From NCBI GenBank assembly GCA_030373145.1, contig JAUCZK010000001.1, forward strand, positions 248,001 through 312,000: 64,000 nucleotides of DNA. Direction: 5' to 3'. Of the stretch, positions 17,600 through 29,610 are shown in pieces (the first letter of the stretch is position 1; each line of letters starts with the position of its first letter). The notes below the pieces were generated by a model, which did no database searches, was not told the origin of the DNA, and saw nothing but the letters and a program-made list of their open reading frames with translations. Position numbers and translations under genes: made by a program. This stretch comes from Cyanobium sp. CZS48M. GTDB lineage: Bacteria > Cyanobacteriota > Cyanobacteriia > PCC-6307 > Cyanobiaceae.

Positions 17600-18484
17600 T
17601 CAATCCAGCAGGGTCACGGGATCTCCGACGCGGACATCACCGGGATGGGTCACGCTCAGGCGGATCCCGGCCACAACGTTGTTGTGCCGAGCGGTGGCCC
17701 GCAGGATCTCCAGGGTTTCCGGCAGTTCCCCCTGGCCCAGCGTGGTCACCACGCAACGGGGGCAGCCGTCGTTGACCTGAAGACGCAGGACATCCCCCAG
17801 GCCCAGGCTGTGACCGATCCAGGATTCCTCGACAAACCCGCTGCTGCCGGCTTCCGGGCGGATCAGCAGGTTGGGGCGAAAGCGCTCCACGGCAAAGTCC
17901 AGCTGAGGTTCGAGCTGCCGCAGCCGCTCCAAACTGGCGGTGCTGATGGCATGGATCGGGCAGGAATCGAAAAAGGTGCCGCTGGGGAGCACCAGTTCGT
18001 TGACCACATCCTGAAACTCCCTCTCGGGCACCTCAGGCCAGTACTGATCTAGGCTGGCCCTCTCCGGTGCCTGATCCAGCAAGCTAACCTCCCGCCCCAG
18101 CCGCTGCGAGAGCCAGCTGTCCACGGCGGGGTCGCTGCTGATCACCCTGGCTCCGTCCGGGGCGCCCTGCGCTCCGCCTGGGGCTGTGATCGCCACAGCT
18201 GTGGCTCCAGCGCCCTCCTGGGGCGTCTCCAGGCAATGGGCCGCAAAGCCGAGCAGGGCCCTCCAGAGCCTGGGGTTCTTGGCGCTGGCCACCCGGCCGG
18301 TGGCGTGGTCCCAGAGGGCATAGGCCCGGTCGCCCAGCAGGCCAGCGTGGCCGATGGAGGCGGCTTCGAGGCTTTCGCCCAGCATCGACTTGACGGGGTA
18401 GCGCCAGATGGCCTCCACCCGTCCCACGGTCTGTCCCACCACCTGTCTGGCCATTCCCGCCGCTGTGTCCGGTCGTCGCGTCAT
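17600..18484 (-). CDS. MOSC-domain protein
   Basis: A two-domain protein of about 294 residues: an N-terminal beta-barrel MOSC_N ([21 protein letters not shown]) and a C-terminal MOSC domain ([10 protein letters not shown], then [12 protein letters not shown] with the conserved Cys that binds molybdenum cofactor or sulfur). ATG 18484 is preferred; an in-frame GTG at 18523 and ATG 18454 are alternatives. MOSC proteins handle Moco or act as Mo-dependent reductases, and moaB lies directly upstream in the same run, which fits a Moco role. The physiological substrate is unknown. Confidence 0.88.
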   Translation of the reverse strand: MTRRPDTAAGMARQVVGQTVGRVEAIWRYPVKSMLGESLEAASIGHAGLLGDRAYALWDHATGRVASAKNPRLWRALLGFAAHCLETPQEGAGATAVAITAPGGAQGAPDGARVISSDPAVDSWLSQRLGREVSLLDQAPERASLDQYWPEVPEREFQDVVNELVLPSGTFFDSCPIHAISTASLERLRQLEPQLDFAVERFRPNLLIRPEAGSSGFVEESWIGHSLGLGDVLRLQVNDGCPRCVVTTLGQGELPETLEILRATARHNNVVAGIRLSVTHPGDVRVGDPVTLLD

Positions 18485-18527
18485 TCCACAGGTTGCCCCT
18501 GACGGTCGTGGTTCAGGGCTCACCTTT

Positions 18528-19064
18528 TCATCCTGGATTCGTCGCCGGTTGGCGTGGATCTTCGTTCAGCCGTGGCAGCAGCTGGACCAGGTTGCAGGGT
18601 CGAGTTCCGCTGTCGAGCTGGGCGTGGATCAGGCGGTCCCAGGCGGTGGATACCGCGTCGAGGGAGCCGGGCAGTACGAACAGGATCGTGCCGTTGGCCA
18701 CTCCGGCCAGGCAGCGGCTCTGCAGGGTGCTGGTGCCGATCGCCTCGAAGGAGAGCACCCGAAACAGTTCTCCAAAGCCCTCGATCGTCTTGTCCAGCAG
18801 GGGAGCCACCGCCTCGGGCGTTCCGTCGCGGCCGGTGAGGCCCGTGCCACCGCTGGTGATCACCACCTGCACCGCCGGATCGGCAATCCAGGAGCTCAAC
18901 GCAGCGCGGATGGCGTAGCGGTTGTCGGCCACCAGCTGTCGTTCGGCCAGGCGGTGACCCGCTGCCTCCAGCCGCTGCAGCAGGGCATCGCCGGAGGGGT
19001 CACCGCTGGAGGGATCAGCGCTGCGGCGATCCGACACCGTGAGCAGGGCGATGGCGAGGGACAC
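18528..19064 (-). CDS. moaB: Molybdenum cofactor biosynthesis protein MoaB
   Basis: A 178-residue MoaB/Mog-fold protein. It begins [11 protein letters not shown] and has the cofactor-binding [19 protein letters not shown] and the closing [12 protein letters not shown]. It is thought to adenylate or bind molybdopterin before metal insertion. No ATG fits; GTG 19064 is chosen because it precedes the first beta strand by two residues and leaves a 26-base gap after the upstream gene. It is followed at 44 bases by the MOSC gene. Confidence 0.92.
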   Translation of the reverse strand: MSLAIALLTVSDRRSADPSSGDPSGDALLQRLEAAGHRLAERQLVADNRYAIRAALSSWIADPAVQVVITSGGTGLTGRDGTPEAVAPLLDKTIEGFGELFRVLSFEAIGTSTLQSRCLAGVANGTILFVLPGSLDAVSTAWDRLIHAQLDSGTRPCNLVQLLPRLNEDPRQPATNPG

Positions 19065-19090
19065 CGGGGCTGGCTGCGGCTGGATCCTCT

Positions 19091-20491
19091 CTACAGGTTG
19101 ATCGGCGACAGCTGCTCCTTGCGCCAGTGCCCCGACACCTTCTCGCTCACCAGCGGCCGCAGCGTCAGCTTCAGGGGAGAGCCGGCCGCCGCATCCACCC
19201 GCAGGGCCGTGAAGCGCCGCCGCAGCTTGGCGCCATGGCCGCTGCGGCCCACGAACAGCTCGGAGTGGGCCACGGGCCGCTCCTGTCCCGGTGGGCCCTC
19301 CAGCAGCGTTCCCCCCTGGGGCCGCTGGCGCCGCAGGCTGTAGCCGCCGCCGCCGCAGATCAGCCAGGGGATGTGGCTGTCGCCATGGCCGGTGTCGCCG
19401 CTGCGCATCAGCTCCAGGCAATGGGCATGGCCGGTGAACACCAAATTGAGCAGGGGCCGCTGCGGCGTGGGCGCGCCCAGCTCGGCGGCCACCTGATCGA
19501 GCACCTCGCGCAGCTGACGGCGCACGGCCAGGGTCTGGGCCTCCCGCCACTTAGTGGCTTCGCTGGCGTAGGGCGGATGGTGCAGCACCAGGATTCGCCC
19601 GCGCACGTCCGGGTTGCGCCAGGAGGCCACCAGCCCCTTCAGGAGCCACTCTTTTTGGCGGGCATCGCCGTCGCCATCACCCTCTGGGCCCGAACCTCCA
19701 CCACCCGAACCTCCACCGCCGGCACCCTCGCCTGCCGCACCGTCCTGGTGGAGGGTGTTGGAGTCGAGGGCGAACACATCGACCCCGGCCCAGCGGAAGT
19801 GGTAGTAGCGGTTGGGCAGGCGGGTGAACTGCCCGGGGCGGTAGGCCAGGCAACGCCGCCCATCGAGCTCGGCGCGGTAGTGCCGATCCAGGTGTCCGGC
19901 CAGCTTCTCCTCCGGCAGGAGCGCGAGTCCATCGAGGAAGGCTCGGGAGTAGGCCTCGCCGACCCGGGAGCCATGGCTGCCCACGTCGAAGACCAGGCTC
20001 GGCCAGAGGCGGCGCACGGGGTTCGAGAGCCCCGCCAGCAGCACCAGCGGCCGCGAGAGGTCGTAGTAGTCGTGGTTGCCAGGCACCGGCAGGAACGGCA
20101 GGCGGAAGGTCATGGCGTCGAAGCGCAACCGCCGCCAGTGCTCGCCGCCCACCAGCCACTCCCGGTAGGGCCGGATGAAGTTGCGCGGGTATTGCTCACT
20201 GGAGCCCACCAGGTACACCAGATCCCCGGTGTGGAGCACAAAGCCCACGTCCTGCTGGTGGTCGAACAGCAGCTCGGCCACCTGCCGCTGGGGGCTTGCG
20301 GCGCCGTAGCGCGACGAGCCGCTGTCCCCCAGCACCAGAAAGCTGAAGGCGTCGGCGGCCGCCGGTGAGCCTTCGATCACCAGTCGGGCCTGGTCGATGC
20401 CCCGGCTGAGCAGCTCGCCATGGCCCCGCCGGATGCGCCGGTCCATCCGCTCGATCTTGCTGCTGATGCTTGCCTCCGAAGCCAGGGTCAT
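19091..20491 (-). CDS. Calcineurin-like metallophosphoesterase
   Basis: A 466-residue metallophosphoesterase with all five metal-site motifs: VLGDSGSSR, HTGDLVY, PGNHDYYD, LHHPPYAS and FTGHAH. It belongs to the purple-acid-phosphatase-like branch, although no signal peptide is seen. Between motifs 3 and 4, around residues 255-275, is a Gly/Ser/Asp-rich insert. It lies in a tight minus-strand run between a 52-codon ORF and moaB. The substrate is not predictable from the sequence. Confidence 0.9.
   Translation of the reverse strand: MTLASEASISSKIERMDRRIRRGHGELLSRGIDQARLVIEGSPAAADAFSFLVLGDSGSSRYGAASPQRQVAELLFDHQQDVGFVLHTGDLVYLVGSSEQYPRNFIRPYREWLVGGEHWRRLRFDAMTFRLPFLPVPGNHDYYDLSRPLVLLAGLSNPVRRLWPSLVFDVGSHGSRVGEAYSRAFLDGLALLPEEKLAGHLDRHYRAELDGRRCLAYRPGQFTRLPNRYYHFRWAGVDVFALDSNTLHQDGAAGEGAGGGGSGGGGSGPEGDGDGDARQKEWLLKGLVASWRNPDVRGRILVLHHPPYASEATKWREAQTLAVRRQLREVLDQVAAELGAPTPQRPLLNLVFTGHAHCLELMRSGDTGHGDSHIPWLICGGGGYSLRRQRPQGGTLLEGPPGQERPVAHSELFVGRSGHGAKLRRRFTALRVDAAAGSPLKLTLRPLVSEKVSGHWRKEQLSPINL
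19691..19720 (-). repeat. Tandem 15-bp repeat coding for a (Gly4Ser)2-like linker
   Basis: Two near-identical 15-bp units (one mismatch at the unit end) lie inside the metallophosphoesterase. On the coding strand they give GGGGSGGGGS, followed by an acidic GPEGDGDGD stretch. It lies between conserved blocks of the enzyme and probably forms a flexible surface loop, made by slippage of the repeat unit. Confidence 0.7.
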
Positions 20492-20499
20492 CGCTGGAC

Positions 20500-20658
20500 T
20501 CAGGCCATGGGTAGGGGAGTGAACACCGTGAGTGCTCCGCTCTGCAACTCGGTCACCTGGCCGTTGATGGTCAACCTGGCCTGGAACGGCTCCCGGGTGG
20601 CCCTGGCCTCATTGAGGACCAGGGGGGTGCCGGCCAGCAGGGCAATGGCAGCGCTCAT
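20500..20658 (-). CDS. 52-residue ORF between helicase and phosphoesterase
   Basis: An ATG at 20658 opens a 52-codon frame ending in TGA at 20500-20502. It starts MSAAIALLAGTPLVLNEARA and contains the beta-like segment ARLTINGQVTELQ. The start is 7 bases after the helicase stop and the end is 8 bases before the phosphoesterase ATG, the spacing of a real gene in a run of coupled genes. The fold is not recognised. Residues 20-45 resemble the start of a small beta sheet. Confidence 0.5.
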   Translation of the reverse strand: MSAAIALLAGTPLVLNEARATREPFQARLTINGQVTELQSGALTVFTPLPMA

Positions 20659-20665
20659 CCCTGGT

Positions 20666-23600
20666 TCACTCCTCCAGGGCCACCAGGTCGCGCAGCTGGC
20701 CGGGATCGAGGCCCCCGAGCCACTCCTCGCCGCTGCCCACGATGTCTTCCGCCAGGCGGGCCTTCTCGCGGATCATGCGGTCGATCTTCTCCTCCACCGT
20801 GCCGCTGGTGATGAACTTGTGCACCATCACCCGGTTAATCTGACCGATGCGGTAGGCCCGGTCGGTGGCCTGGTTCTCCACCGCCGGATTCCACCAGCGG
20901 TCGATGTGGAACACGTGGCTGGCGCGGGTGAGATTGAGCCCCACACCGCCCGCCTTGAGCGAGAGCAGGAACAGCTGCGGCCCGCGGGGGTCGTCCTGGA
21001 AGCGATCCACCATCGCCTGCCGCTCCCCCTTGCTGGTGCTGCCGTAGAGGAAGGGCACCTCCTGGTGGAAGCGCTGCTGCAGGTGGGCCTGCAGCAGGTG
21101 GCCCCATTCGGCGAACTGGGTGAACAGCAGGGCCCGGTCGCCGGCCGCGATCACCTCCTCCACGATTTCCTCCAGCCGCTGCAGCTTGGCCGAGCGGGCG
21201 CTGAAGCCGGCCCCCACCTCTCCTTCCTTGAGCATCAGGGCCGGATGGTTGCAGACCTGCTTGAGCTTGGTGAGCAGCCCCAGCACCTGGCCGTGCTTCT
21301 GGCCCAGGGGGGCCCGGGCGATGGCCTCGAGGGTTTCATCCACGGTGCGGCGATACAACGTCACCTGCTCGGCTGAGAGCCCCACCCATTCCTTCAATTC
21401 CACCTTCTCGGGCAGGTCGGAGATGATCGAGCGGTCGGTCTTGAGGCGCCGCAGCAGGAACGGACCCACGCGCGCCTTGAGGTCGCGTACCGAGGCCATG
21501 TCGCCGTAGCGCTCGATCGGCAGGCGGTAGCGCTGGCGGAAGAACTCCTCCTCCCCCAGCACCTTGGGGTTGAGGAAGTCCATCAGGGCCCAGAGCTCGC
21601 TCACCCGGTTCTCCACCGGGGTGCCGGTGAGGGCGATGCGGAAGCGGCTCTGCTTGAGCGGGCGTGCCAGATCCCGGGCCGCCTGCGACTGGCGCGCCGA
21701 GGAGTTCTTGATCGCCTGGGCCTCGTCGATCACCACCCCCTGCCAATCGAGGCTGGCCAGGAGCTCGCTGTCTCGCTGCAGCAGGCCGTAGCTGGTGAGC
21801 ACCAGATCCACCCCCTCCAGTTTCTTGGCAAGGGCGGCGGGGGTGGAGGGCCGGCGGGGGCCGTAGTGCTCCACCACGCTCAGTTCCGGCGTGAAGGCCT
21901 TCGCTTCCCGCAGCCAGTTGGTGAGCACCGAGGTGGGGGCCACCAGCAGCACGGGCCGCTTCAGTTCCTGCTCCGCCTTGAGGTGCTGCAGGAAGGCCAG
22001 CAGCTGGATCGTCTTGCCCAGGCCCATGTCGTCAGCCAGGCAGGCCCCCTGATCGAAGCGATGCAGGAAGGCCAGCCAGCCCAGGCCGCGCTCCTGGTAG
22101 GGCCGCAGCTGGCCGGCGAACCCCTCGGGGGCGGGCAGCGGATCCGGGGCCTTCTGCTGGTGGTATTGCTCCAGCACCGCCTTCAGCCTCGGGCCGGCCG
22201 TGAAGCGGTGCACCGGCAGCCGCTGCAGGGTCTCCCCCTCGTTGCCGGTCAGACGCAGGGCGTCATCGAGGCTGATCACCGGATCGAGGGCGCAGAACTT
22301 CTCGGCATTGCGCAGATCACCGGGACGCAGCTCGATCCAGGCCCCCTTGTGCTGCACCAGCGGGCTGCGCTTGCCCGCCAGCCGCTCCAGATCCCGCAGG
22401 GTGAGTGTGACGCCGCCGATCATCAGCTCCCATTCCGACTGCAGGCTTTCACCGAGGCTGAAGCCCCGGGAGCGCTCGGGCAGATCGGCTTGGATCGACA
22501 GGCCCAGCCGGCTGGCCAGGCCGCCGCTGAGGCTGGGGGGCAGCACCACGCCCACGCCCACATCGCGCAGCTTCAGGGCGGCGGTGCGCACCAGCACGAA
22601 GGCCTCCGCCGGGGTGAGCTCCATCCGCTCCGGGGTGGCGGTTTCGAGGCCCCGCTCGATCGGCTCGAACACCTGCAGGGCCCGCCCGAGGCCCTCCAGC
22701 AGCAGTTCACCGGGTTGGTGCAGTTCGGTTTCACCCAGCTGCAGGCAGCCGGCACCGGCGGCCCAGACCCCGGCGGCGGGCAGCAGCAGGCTGGGATCGG
22801 CCTCGGCCTGGAGGCTGAAGCGCAGGGGCCAGAGATCTTCCCCCTCGCCGGGGGTGTCGAGCTCAAGGCAGGCCCGTGCCGGCTCCACCCGGCCGGCCAC
22901 CGCCTCGCGCCAGTGGTGGGTGGCCACCTGCAGGCGCTCGCAGTCGTCGTCGTCGAGATCGAGGCGCCCATCGCCGGGGCCGAGGGCCCGCTGCCAGGCC
23001 GTCAGCAGTGGATCCAGCCCCCCCTCGCTGGGGGCGAAGCCCGCCCGCATGCGCGCATCCACCAGGTGCGTGAGGATCGAAGCCAGCCGCCGTCGCCCGG
23101 ATCCCGGCCGCCAGCAGGCCATCGCCACGCCCGCCTCCCCCTGGCCCGGCTCCAGGGCCGCCACCGCCACCTGGGGCAGTCGCGAGGCCAGATCCTCCAG
23201 GCGACGCCGGTCGTCTTCGCGGTTGATCAGCGGCAGCCAGCGGGCGCGGCCCCCCTCCACCTGGGGCAGCACCCGGCCGCGGGCCAGCAGGCTCAGTGAC
23301 CAGCGCTGCAGATGACTCCACCAGCGCAGGTCATCGGCTAGGTCGGGATGGTCGCCGGAGAGGGGCAGACGCCCCAGCCAGAGGGTGGCGGCGCCGGGCT
23401 CCAGCCACCAGCCCTCCACCCGCCAGGGCCACCACTCCACCGATTTCGGGATCGGCTCACCCGCCTGCAGGGGCAGGCCGCTCCAGCTGCCGCTGTCGAT
23501 TTTCTTCTTGCCCCTGGCCCCCTGGCGGCGGCTGGGCAGGCAGAGGGTGGCGCTGGCCGGGCGGAAATCCTCGGTCCAGAGGTCGGCCTCCTCCAGCCAG

Positions 23601-23779
23601 GCGCCCAGGTCGTCCTGGTCGAGGCTGAGGGGGTGCAGGGGCGCCTCCGTGGCTGGCGTCTGGGGCTCGGCCACCCGCCAGGTGTCCGCCCAGAGCAGCA
23701 GGCCCGGCCGGTAGCCGCCCCCCAGGGAGGGCACGGCGGCGGTGTCGGCCGACAGCCAGGTGGCGTGCAGCAGGCTCAT
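20666..23779 (-). CDS. Snf2-family DEAD/DEAH helicase
   Basis: A 1,037-residue Snf2/Swi2 ATPase. The N-terminal 480 residues form the bacterial Snf2-associated region. The two-lobe motor then has the Q-type entry LRPYQERGLGWL, Walker A in ADDMGLGKTIQLL (about 585), DEAQ in VVIDEAQAIKN (about 685), motif III LTGTPVENR, and in lobe 2 LLFTQFAEW, GGVGLNLTRASHV and the arginine-finger motif ATDRAYRIGQ. Bacterial members remodel RNA polymerase or protein-DNA complexes. It heads the minus-strand run, and a similar gene beside alaS is, as I recall, a feature of picocyanobacterial genomes. Confidence 0.94.
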   Translation of the reverse strand: MSLLHATWLSADTAAVPSLGGGYRPGLLLWADTWRVAEPQTPATEAPLHPLSLDQDDLGAWLEEADLWTEDFRPASATLCLPSRRQGARGKKKIDSGSWSGLPLQAGEPIPKSVEWWPWRVEGWWLEPGAATLWLGRLPLSGDHPDLADDLRWWSHLQRWSLSLLARGRVLPQVEGGRARWLPLINREDDRRRLEDLASRLPQVAVAALEPGQGEAGVAMACWRPGSGRRRLASILTHLVDARMRAGFAPSEGGLDPLLTAWQRALGPGDGRLDLDDDDCERLQVATHHWREAVAGRVEPARACLELDTPGEGEDLWPLRFSLQAEADPSLLLPAAGVWAAGAGCLQLGETELHQPGELLLEGLGRALQVFEPIERGLETATPERMELTPAEAFVLVRTAALKLRDVGVGVVLPPSLSGGLASRLGLSIQADLPERSRGFSLGESLQSEWELMIGGVTLTLRDLERLAGKRSPLVQHKGAWIELRPGDLRNAEKFCALDPVISLDDALRLTGNEGETLQRLPVHRFTAGPRLKAVLEQYHQQKAPDPLPAPEGFAGQLRPYQERGLGWLAFLHRFDQGACLADDMGLGKTIQLLAFLQHLKAEQELKRPVLLVAPTSVLTNWLREAKAFTPELSVVEHYGPRRPSTPAALAKKLEGVDLVLTSYGLLQRDSELLASLDWQGVVIDEAQAIKNSSARQSQAARDLARPLKQSRFRIALTGTPVENRVSELWALMDFLNPKVLGEEEFFRQRYRLPIERYGDMASVRDLKARVGPFLLRRLKTDRSIISDLPEKVELKEWVGLSAEQVTLYRRTVDETLEAIARAPLGQKHGQVLGLLTKLKQVCNHPALMLKEGEVGAGFSARSAKLQRLEEIVEEVIAAGDRALLFTQFAEWGHLLQAHLQQRFHQEVPFLYGSTSKGERQAMVDRFQDDPRGPQLFLLSLKAGGVGLNLTRASHVFHIDRWWNPAVENQATDRAYRIGQINRVMVHKFITSGTVEEKIDRMIREKARLAEDIVGSGEEWLGGLDPGQLRDLVALEE

Positions 23780-23926
23780 GGCCGCTGGGCCCGCTCAGAC
23801 CAGGGGTGGCGTCGCATCGTGAACACCGGCAGCAACCACGAACATTGACCACGGACATCGCCTCGGCTCGCATGAGCGGAGCGACTCCCAGCAGCACTCT
23901 GCCGGATGGTGCGCCCCGCGCCGTGA

Positions 23927-24391
23927 CTAGGGCCTCAGGGGTGGCAGCCAGCGCTGCAGGGCCTGGAGCACCAGGGCACTGCCCGCCAGCGGCAGCCACA
24001 GCGGCAGCCACACCAGCAGCAGCTCCAGCGCCAGCCCCGGCAGCAGGCGCAGCCCCCCCTGGCTCAGAAGCTCCGCGGCCGACGGCAGATCGGGGCTGGT
24101 GCCCAGGCTGCGGATGCCGCAGACCGCCCCCACCAGGCCCGCCTGCAGGTGGCTGTCGTCGGGATCGACCCGCTGCAGGTGAAAGGCCAGCAGGCCATAA
24201 AAAAAGCCGCAACCCCCCGCCCGCAGCGCCGGCCTCAGCCCCAGCACCAGGGCCAGGGCCAGGGCGGTGGCGCCCGCCAGCAGCGCCCAGGCGATCGACT
24301 GCAGCCGCAGCTGGGCGCGGTGATCGGTGGGGGCCGTCAGGGCGGGCACGGGGACAGCTGGGATCGGTTGGGACCTGTGCTGGGCGATCAT
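23927..24391 (-). CDS. Hypothetical membrane protein
   Basis: A 154-residue protein with a polar N-terminus (to about 30), a long hydrophobic segment at 33-52 (WALLAGATALALALVLGL), a second hydrophobic region around 58-70, and a strongly hydrophobic C-terminus (LRLLPGLALELLLVWLPLWLPLAG). Probably two to three membrane spans. It is transcribed away from alaS, with only 33 bases between the two starts. The family is not recognised. Confidence 0.7.
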   Translation of the reverse strand: MIAQHRSQPIPAVPVPALTAPTDHRAQLRLQSIAWALLAGATALALALVLGLRPALRAGGCGFFYGLLAFHLQRVDPDDSHLQAGLVGAVCGIRSLGTSPDLPSAAELLSQGGLRLLPGLALELLLVWLPLWLPLAGSALVLQALQRWLPPLRP

Positions 24392-24424
24392 GCCCTCTCC
24401 AGGGTTGATTTGCCGCGTCCGGCC

Positions 24425-27142
<2,718 letters not shown>

Positions 27143-27228
27143 GGTATCGCGCGCTACAGACCGACCGCCTGCTTGGGGATTGAGTTCAAGCTCATCCAGG
27201 TGTCCATCCCCCGCTGGATCCTGATCGC

Positions 27229-29091
27229 ATGATACGTACCCCCACCAGCACCGCCGATGTCATTCAGGGGCTGCTGAGTGACCTGCACCGTCGTTATTCC
27301 CTGCTGGAGGATGGGGCCCCAGCTGATTACATCCCAGAGTTGGCCAAGGCCAATCCCGCCGATTTCGGCATCTCGATCACCACGGTGGATGGCCGCGTCT
27401 ATGAGGTGGGTGACACCCGCAAGCCCTTCACCATCCAATCGATCTCCAAACCATTCGCCTACGGCCTCGCCCTGAAGTTGTTCTCAGGAGAGTACATGGC
27501 GAGGAAGGTGGGCGTGGAGCCCTCTGGAGATGCCTTCAACGCCATCAGCCTGGATCAGAAATCGGGTCGTCCCCGCAACCCGATGATCAACGCCGGGGCG
27601 ATCGCCACCACGGCCCAGATCTGGAAGCACGACCCCCATCAGGCCGAGGCCCTGATGCTCGACTTCTTCAGTGAACTGGCCGGACGTCGCCTCAGCATCG
27701 ACCAGGCGGTGTTCCAGTCGGAGCGGGCCACCGGCCACCGCAACCGGGCGATCGGTCATCTGCTGCGCAATTTCGGCATCATCGAGGACGACCCGGAAGA
27801 GTCGCTCGACCTCTATTTCAAACAATGCTCGATCACCGTCACCTGCCACGATCTGGCGGTGATGGCCGCCACCCTGGCCTGCCAGGGACACAATCCCTTC
27901 ACCGGGGCGAGTCCTCTCTCACCTGAGATTACCGTGCGCATGCTGGCCCTGATGGCCACCTGCGGCACCTACGATTTCGCCGGTCAGTGGCTCTACGACG
28001 TGGGCATGCCGGCGAAGAGTGGCGTGGGTGGTGGCGTGCTGGCGGTGGTGCCAGGCCGCCTCGGCATCGCCACCTATTCTCCGCCTCTTGACGCGCTTGG
28101 GAACAGTGTCCGCGGCATTGCCGTCTGCAATGAGCTTTCCGACAGCCTCGGCCTCAGCCTTTTCAATCAATATCCCCAGACCAGTTCCACGATCCGGCGC
28201 TCCTATAAAGGCTCCCAGCGCCAGTCGCGCAGATGGCGTGCGGCGAATCAGGCCAAGTTGCTTGAGGATCTGCGAGACTCAATCCGAGTTGTGCATACCC
28301 AAGGGGTGCTCGATTTCGCCGCGATCGAGAGATTGCTGGCTGAGCTCAGCGAAATTATGGCTGATGCCTGGATCCTGGTGCTGGATGTGGCCCACGTCAC
28401 AGAACTTCCGGAGGAATCGAGGGGTTTGTTTATGAATGAGCTCACAGCTCTGCGGCGCCGGGGGGTGATCGTGCTGATGGCCAGGACCAACCACCTCGGC
28501 CTTCCCCACACCCTCAGTGTGGCCGGGGGTGAGGAGGAGATGCCCCAGTATGCCCAGCTGGATCAGGCGTTGGAGCGGGCCGAGGATCTGCTGCTGGAAT
28601 CAGTTGAAGATGAGACTCTCGAACCTCCCCTCAGTGTGGAGATCGATCAGACGCTTGGTTTTCTGGGCATGTTGCAACCCACCCACCGCCAGACCCTTGC
28701 CGATCTGATGCAATGTCGTAACTTCGCCAAGGGTGAGCATGTGGTCAAGAAGGGTGATTCGGGCCATGAACTTTTTCTGGTGCGGAAGGGTCGTTTCACC
28801 ATCACCGTCGAACTGCGCGGAAGTGACGGTCAGGCCTATGCATCCCGCCTCGCCACCTTCGAGCCGGGGATGTGCTTCGGGGAGATTGCCTTCCTCTCCG
28901 GCACGCCACGCACAGCCGATGTGACCGCTGATCTGGAGGGCAGCTGCTGGGTGTTGGAGCGCCACGATTTCGAAAACCTGCGCCAGTGGGAGCCTGATGC
29001 GGTCACGGAATTGTTGCTGGCCCTCACCCGGGATCTGGGCACGAAGCTCGCCCTCACCAGCTATCAGCTCACCTTGATGGAACACCTCTAG
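27229..29091 (+). CDS. glsA: Glutaminase A fused to STAS and cyclic-nucleotide-binding domains
   Basis: A 620-residue protein of three parts. Residues 1-310 are a serine-dependent glutaminase, which turns glutamine into glutamate and ammonia: QSISKPFAYGLAL with the SxxK nucleophile (about 73-76), MINAGAIATTA, and SGVGGGVLAVVPGRLGIA. Residues about 345-435 are a STAS domain (FAAIERLLAEL, WILVLDVAHVTE). Residues about 475-600 are a cNMP-binding domain: MQCRNFAKGEHVVKKGDSGHELFLV, then GMCFGEIAFLSGTPRTADVTA, the phosphate-binding cassette with the Glu and an R-T-A tip. The fusion implies that cyclic nucleotide or a STAS partner controls glutamine hydrolysis. It lies 86 bases after alaS. Confidence 0.92.
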   Translation: MIRTPTSTADVIQGLLSDLHRRYSLLEDGAPADYIPELAKANPADFGISITTVDGRVYEVGDTRKPFTIQSISKPFAYGLALKLFSGEYMARKVGVEPSGDAFNAISLDQKSGRPRNPMINAGAIATTAQIWKHDPHQAEALMLDFFSELAGRRLSIDQAVFQSERATGHRNRAIGHLLRNFGIIEDDPEESLDLYFKQCSITVTCHDLAVMAATLACQGHNPFTGASPLSPEITVRMLALMATCGTYDFAGQWLYDVGMPAKSGVGGGVLAVVPGRLGIATYSPPLDALGNSVRGIAVCNELSDSLGLSLFNQYPQTSSTIRRSYKGSQRQSRRWRAANQAKLLEDLRDSIRVVHTQGVLDFAAIERLLAELSEIMADAWILVLDVAHVTELPEESRGLFMNELTALRRRGVIVLMARTNHLGLPHTLSVAGGEEEMPQYAQLDQALERAEDLLLESVEDETLEPPLSVEIDQTLGFLGMLQPTHRQTLADLMQCRNFAKGEHVVKKGDSGHELFLVRKGRFTITVELRGSDGQAYASRLATFEPGMCFGEIAFLSGTPRTADVTADLEGSCWVLERHDFENLRQWEPDAVTELLLALTRDLGTKLALTSYQLTLMEHL

Positions 29092-29563
29092 GGCCCCTGC
29101 GCCGAAGAACACCTGAGCGATCCCTGGCTGCTGGAGCGTTAGCTTTCAGCGTGGTGGCGGCTCAGATCGCCAGCCAGCCAGAGGAGGCCGATGAACTGCT
29201 GGGGGACTAAATCTCGGAGGTGAAGGTGTTCATCTGCTCCGTGCATGACTTCACCCAGCGCATCACCCAGATGAGCACAGACATTCCTTATGATCCTAAG
29301 CGAAGCAGCTCAACAAGTACTTTGCCGTTGTCATTGATCCCTTTCAACGCAAAGGAGGCATCATGGCGGACTTCTACAGCTTGGCCTGTTGCTTGCAGTG
29401 CTGATGGCACCTGCCGCCCCGATCCATACGGCCGCCTTCAATCAGGCCGCCTTCAATCAGGCCACCATCCAGCGATTGGCCGACGACGGCCTGTCCGCCA
29501 GCACCGTGGGCAAGAGCTCGCAGATCAAGGACGCCTTCTCGCAGTGCTCCAACACCAGCTGAG
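29092..29563 (+). pseudogene. Decayed coding remnants between glsA and the channel gene
   Basis: No intact gene is seen, but coding-like pieces appear in several frames. From 29133 one frame reads AFSVVAAQIASQPEEADELLGD, a stop, then ISEVKVFICSVHDFTQRI to about 29300. A second frame near 29315-29385 reads KYFAVVIDPFQRKGGIMADF. A third, from 29374, gives a signal-peptide-like LQLGLLLAVLMAPAA followed by a short polar tail ending at TGA 29561-29563. These look like broken remains of one or two genes, the last perhaps a small secreted protein. No family is assigned. Confidence 0.35.
29431..29460 (+). repeat. Tandem 15-bp direct repeat
   Basis: Two exact copies of gccgccttcaatcag lie head to tail, coding AAFNQAAFNQ in the frame of the possible small secreted protein. 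Simple slippage explains it. Confidence 0.7.
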
Positions 29564-29610
29564 AGTTGTCCAGCCCGAGGGCCTAAGGGGGTCTCCGCCT
29601 GGGGTGATCA

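Noticed and set aside
21866-23299. Plus-strand frames of about 370-480 codons across the Snf2 helicase gene
   Set aside because: The helicase has all motor motifs on the other strand; these frames show only repetitive Gln/Ala/Gly/Ser/Arg-rich sequence.
27154-27228. Possible riboswitch or leader before the glutaminase gene
   Set aside because: Only 86 bases separate it from alaS and no glutamine- or glycine-riboswitch core could be recognised by eye.
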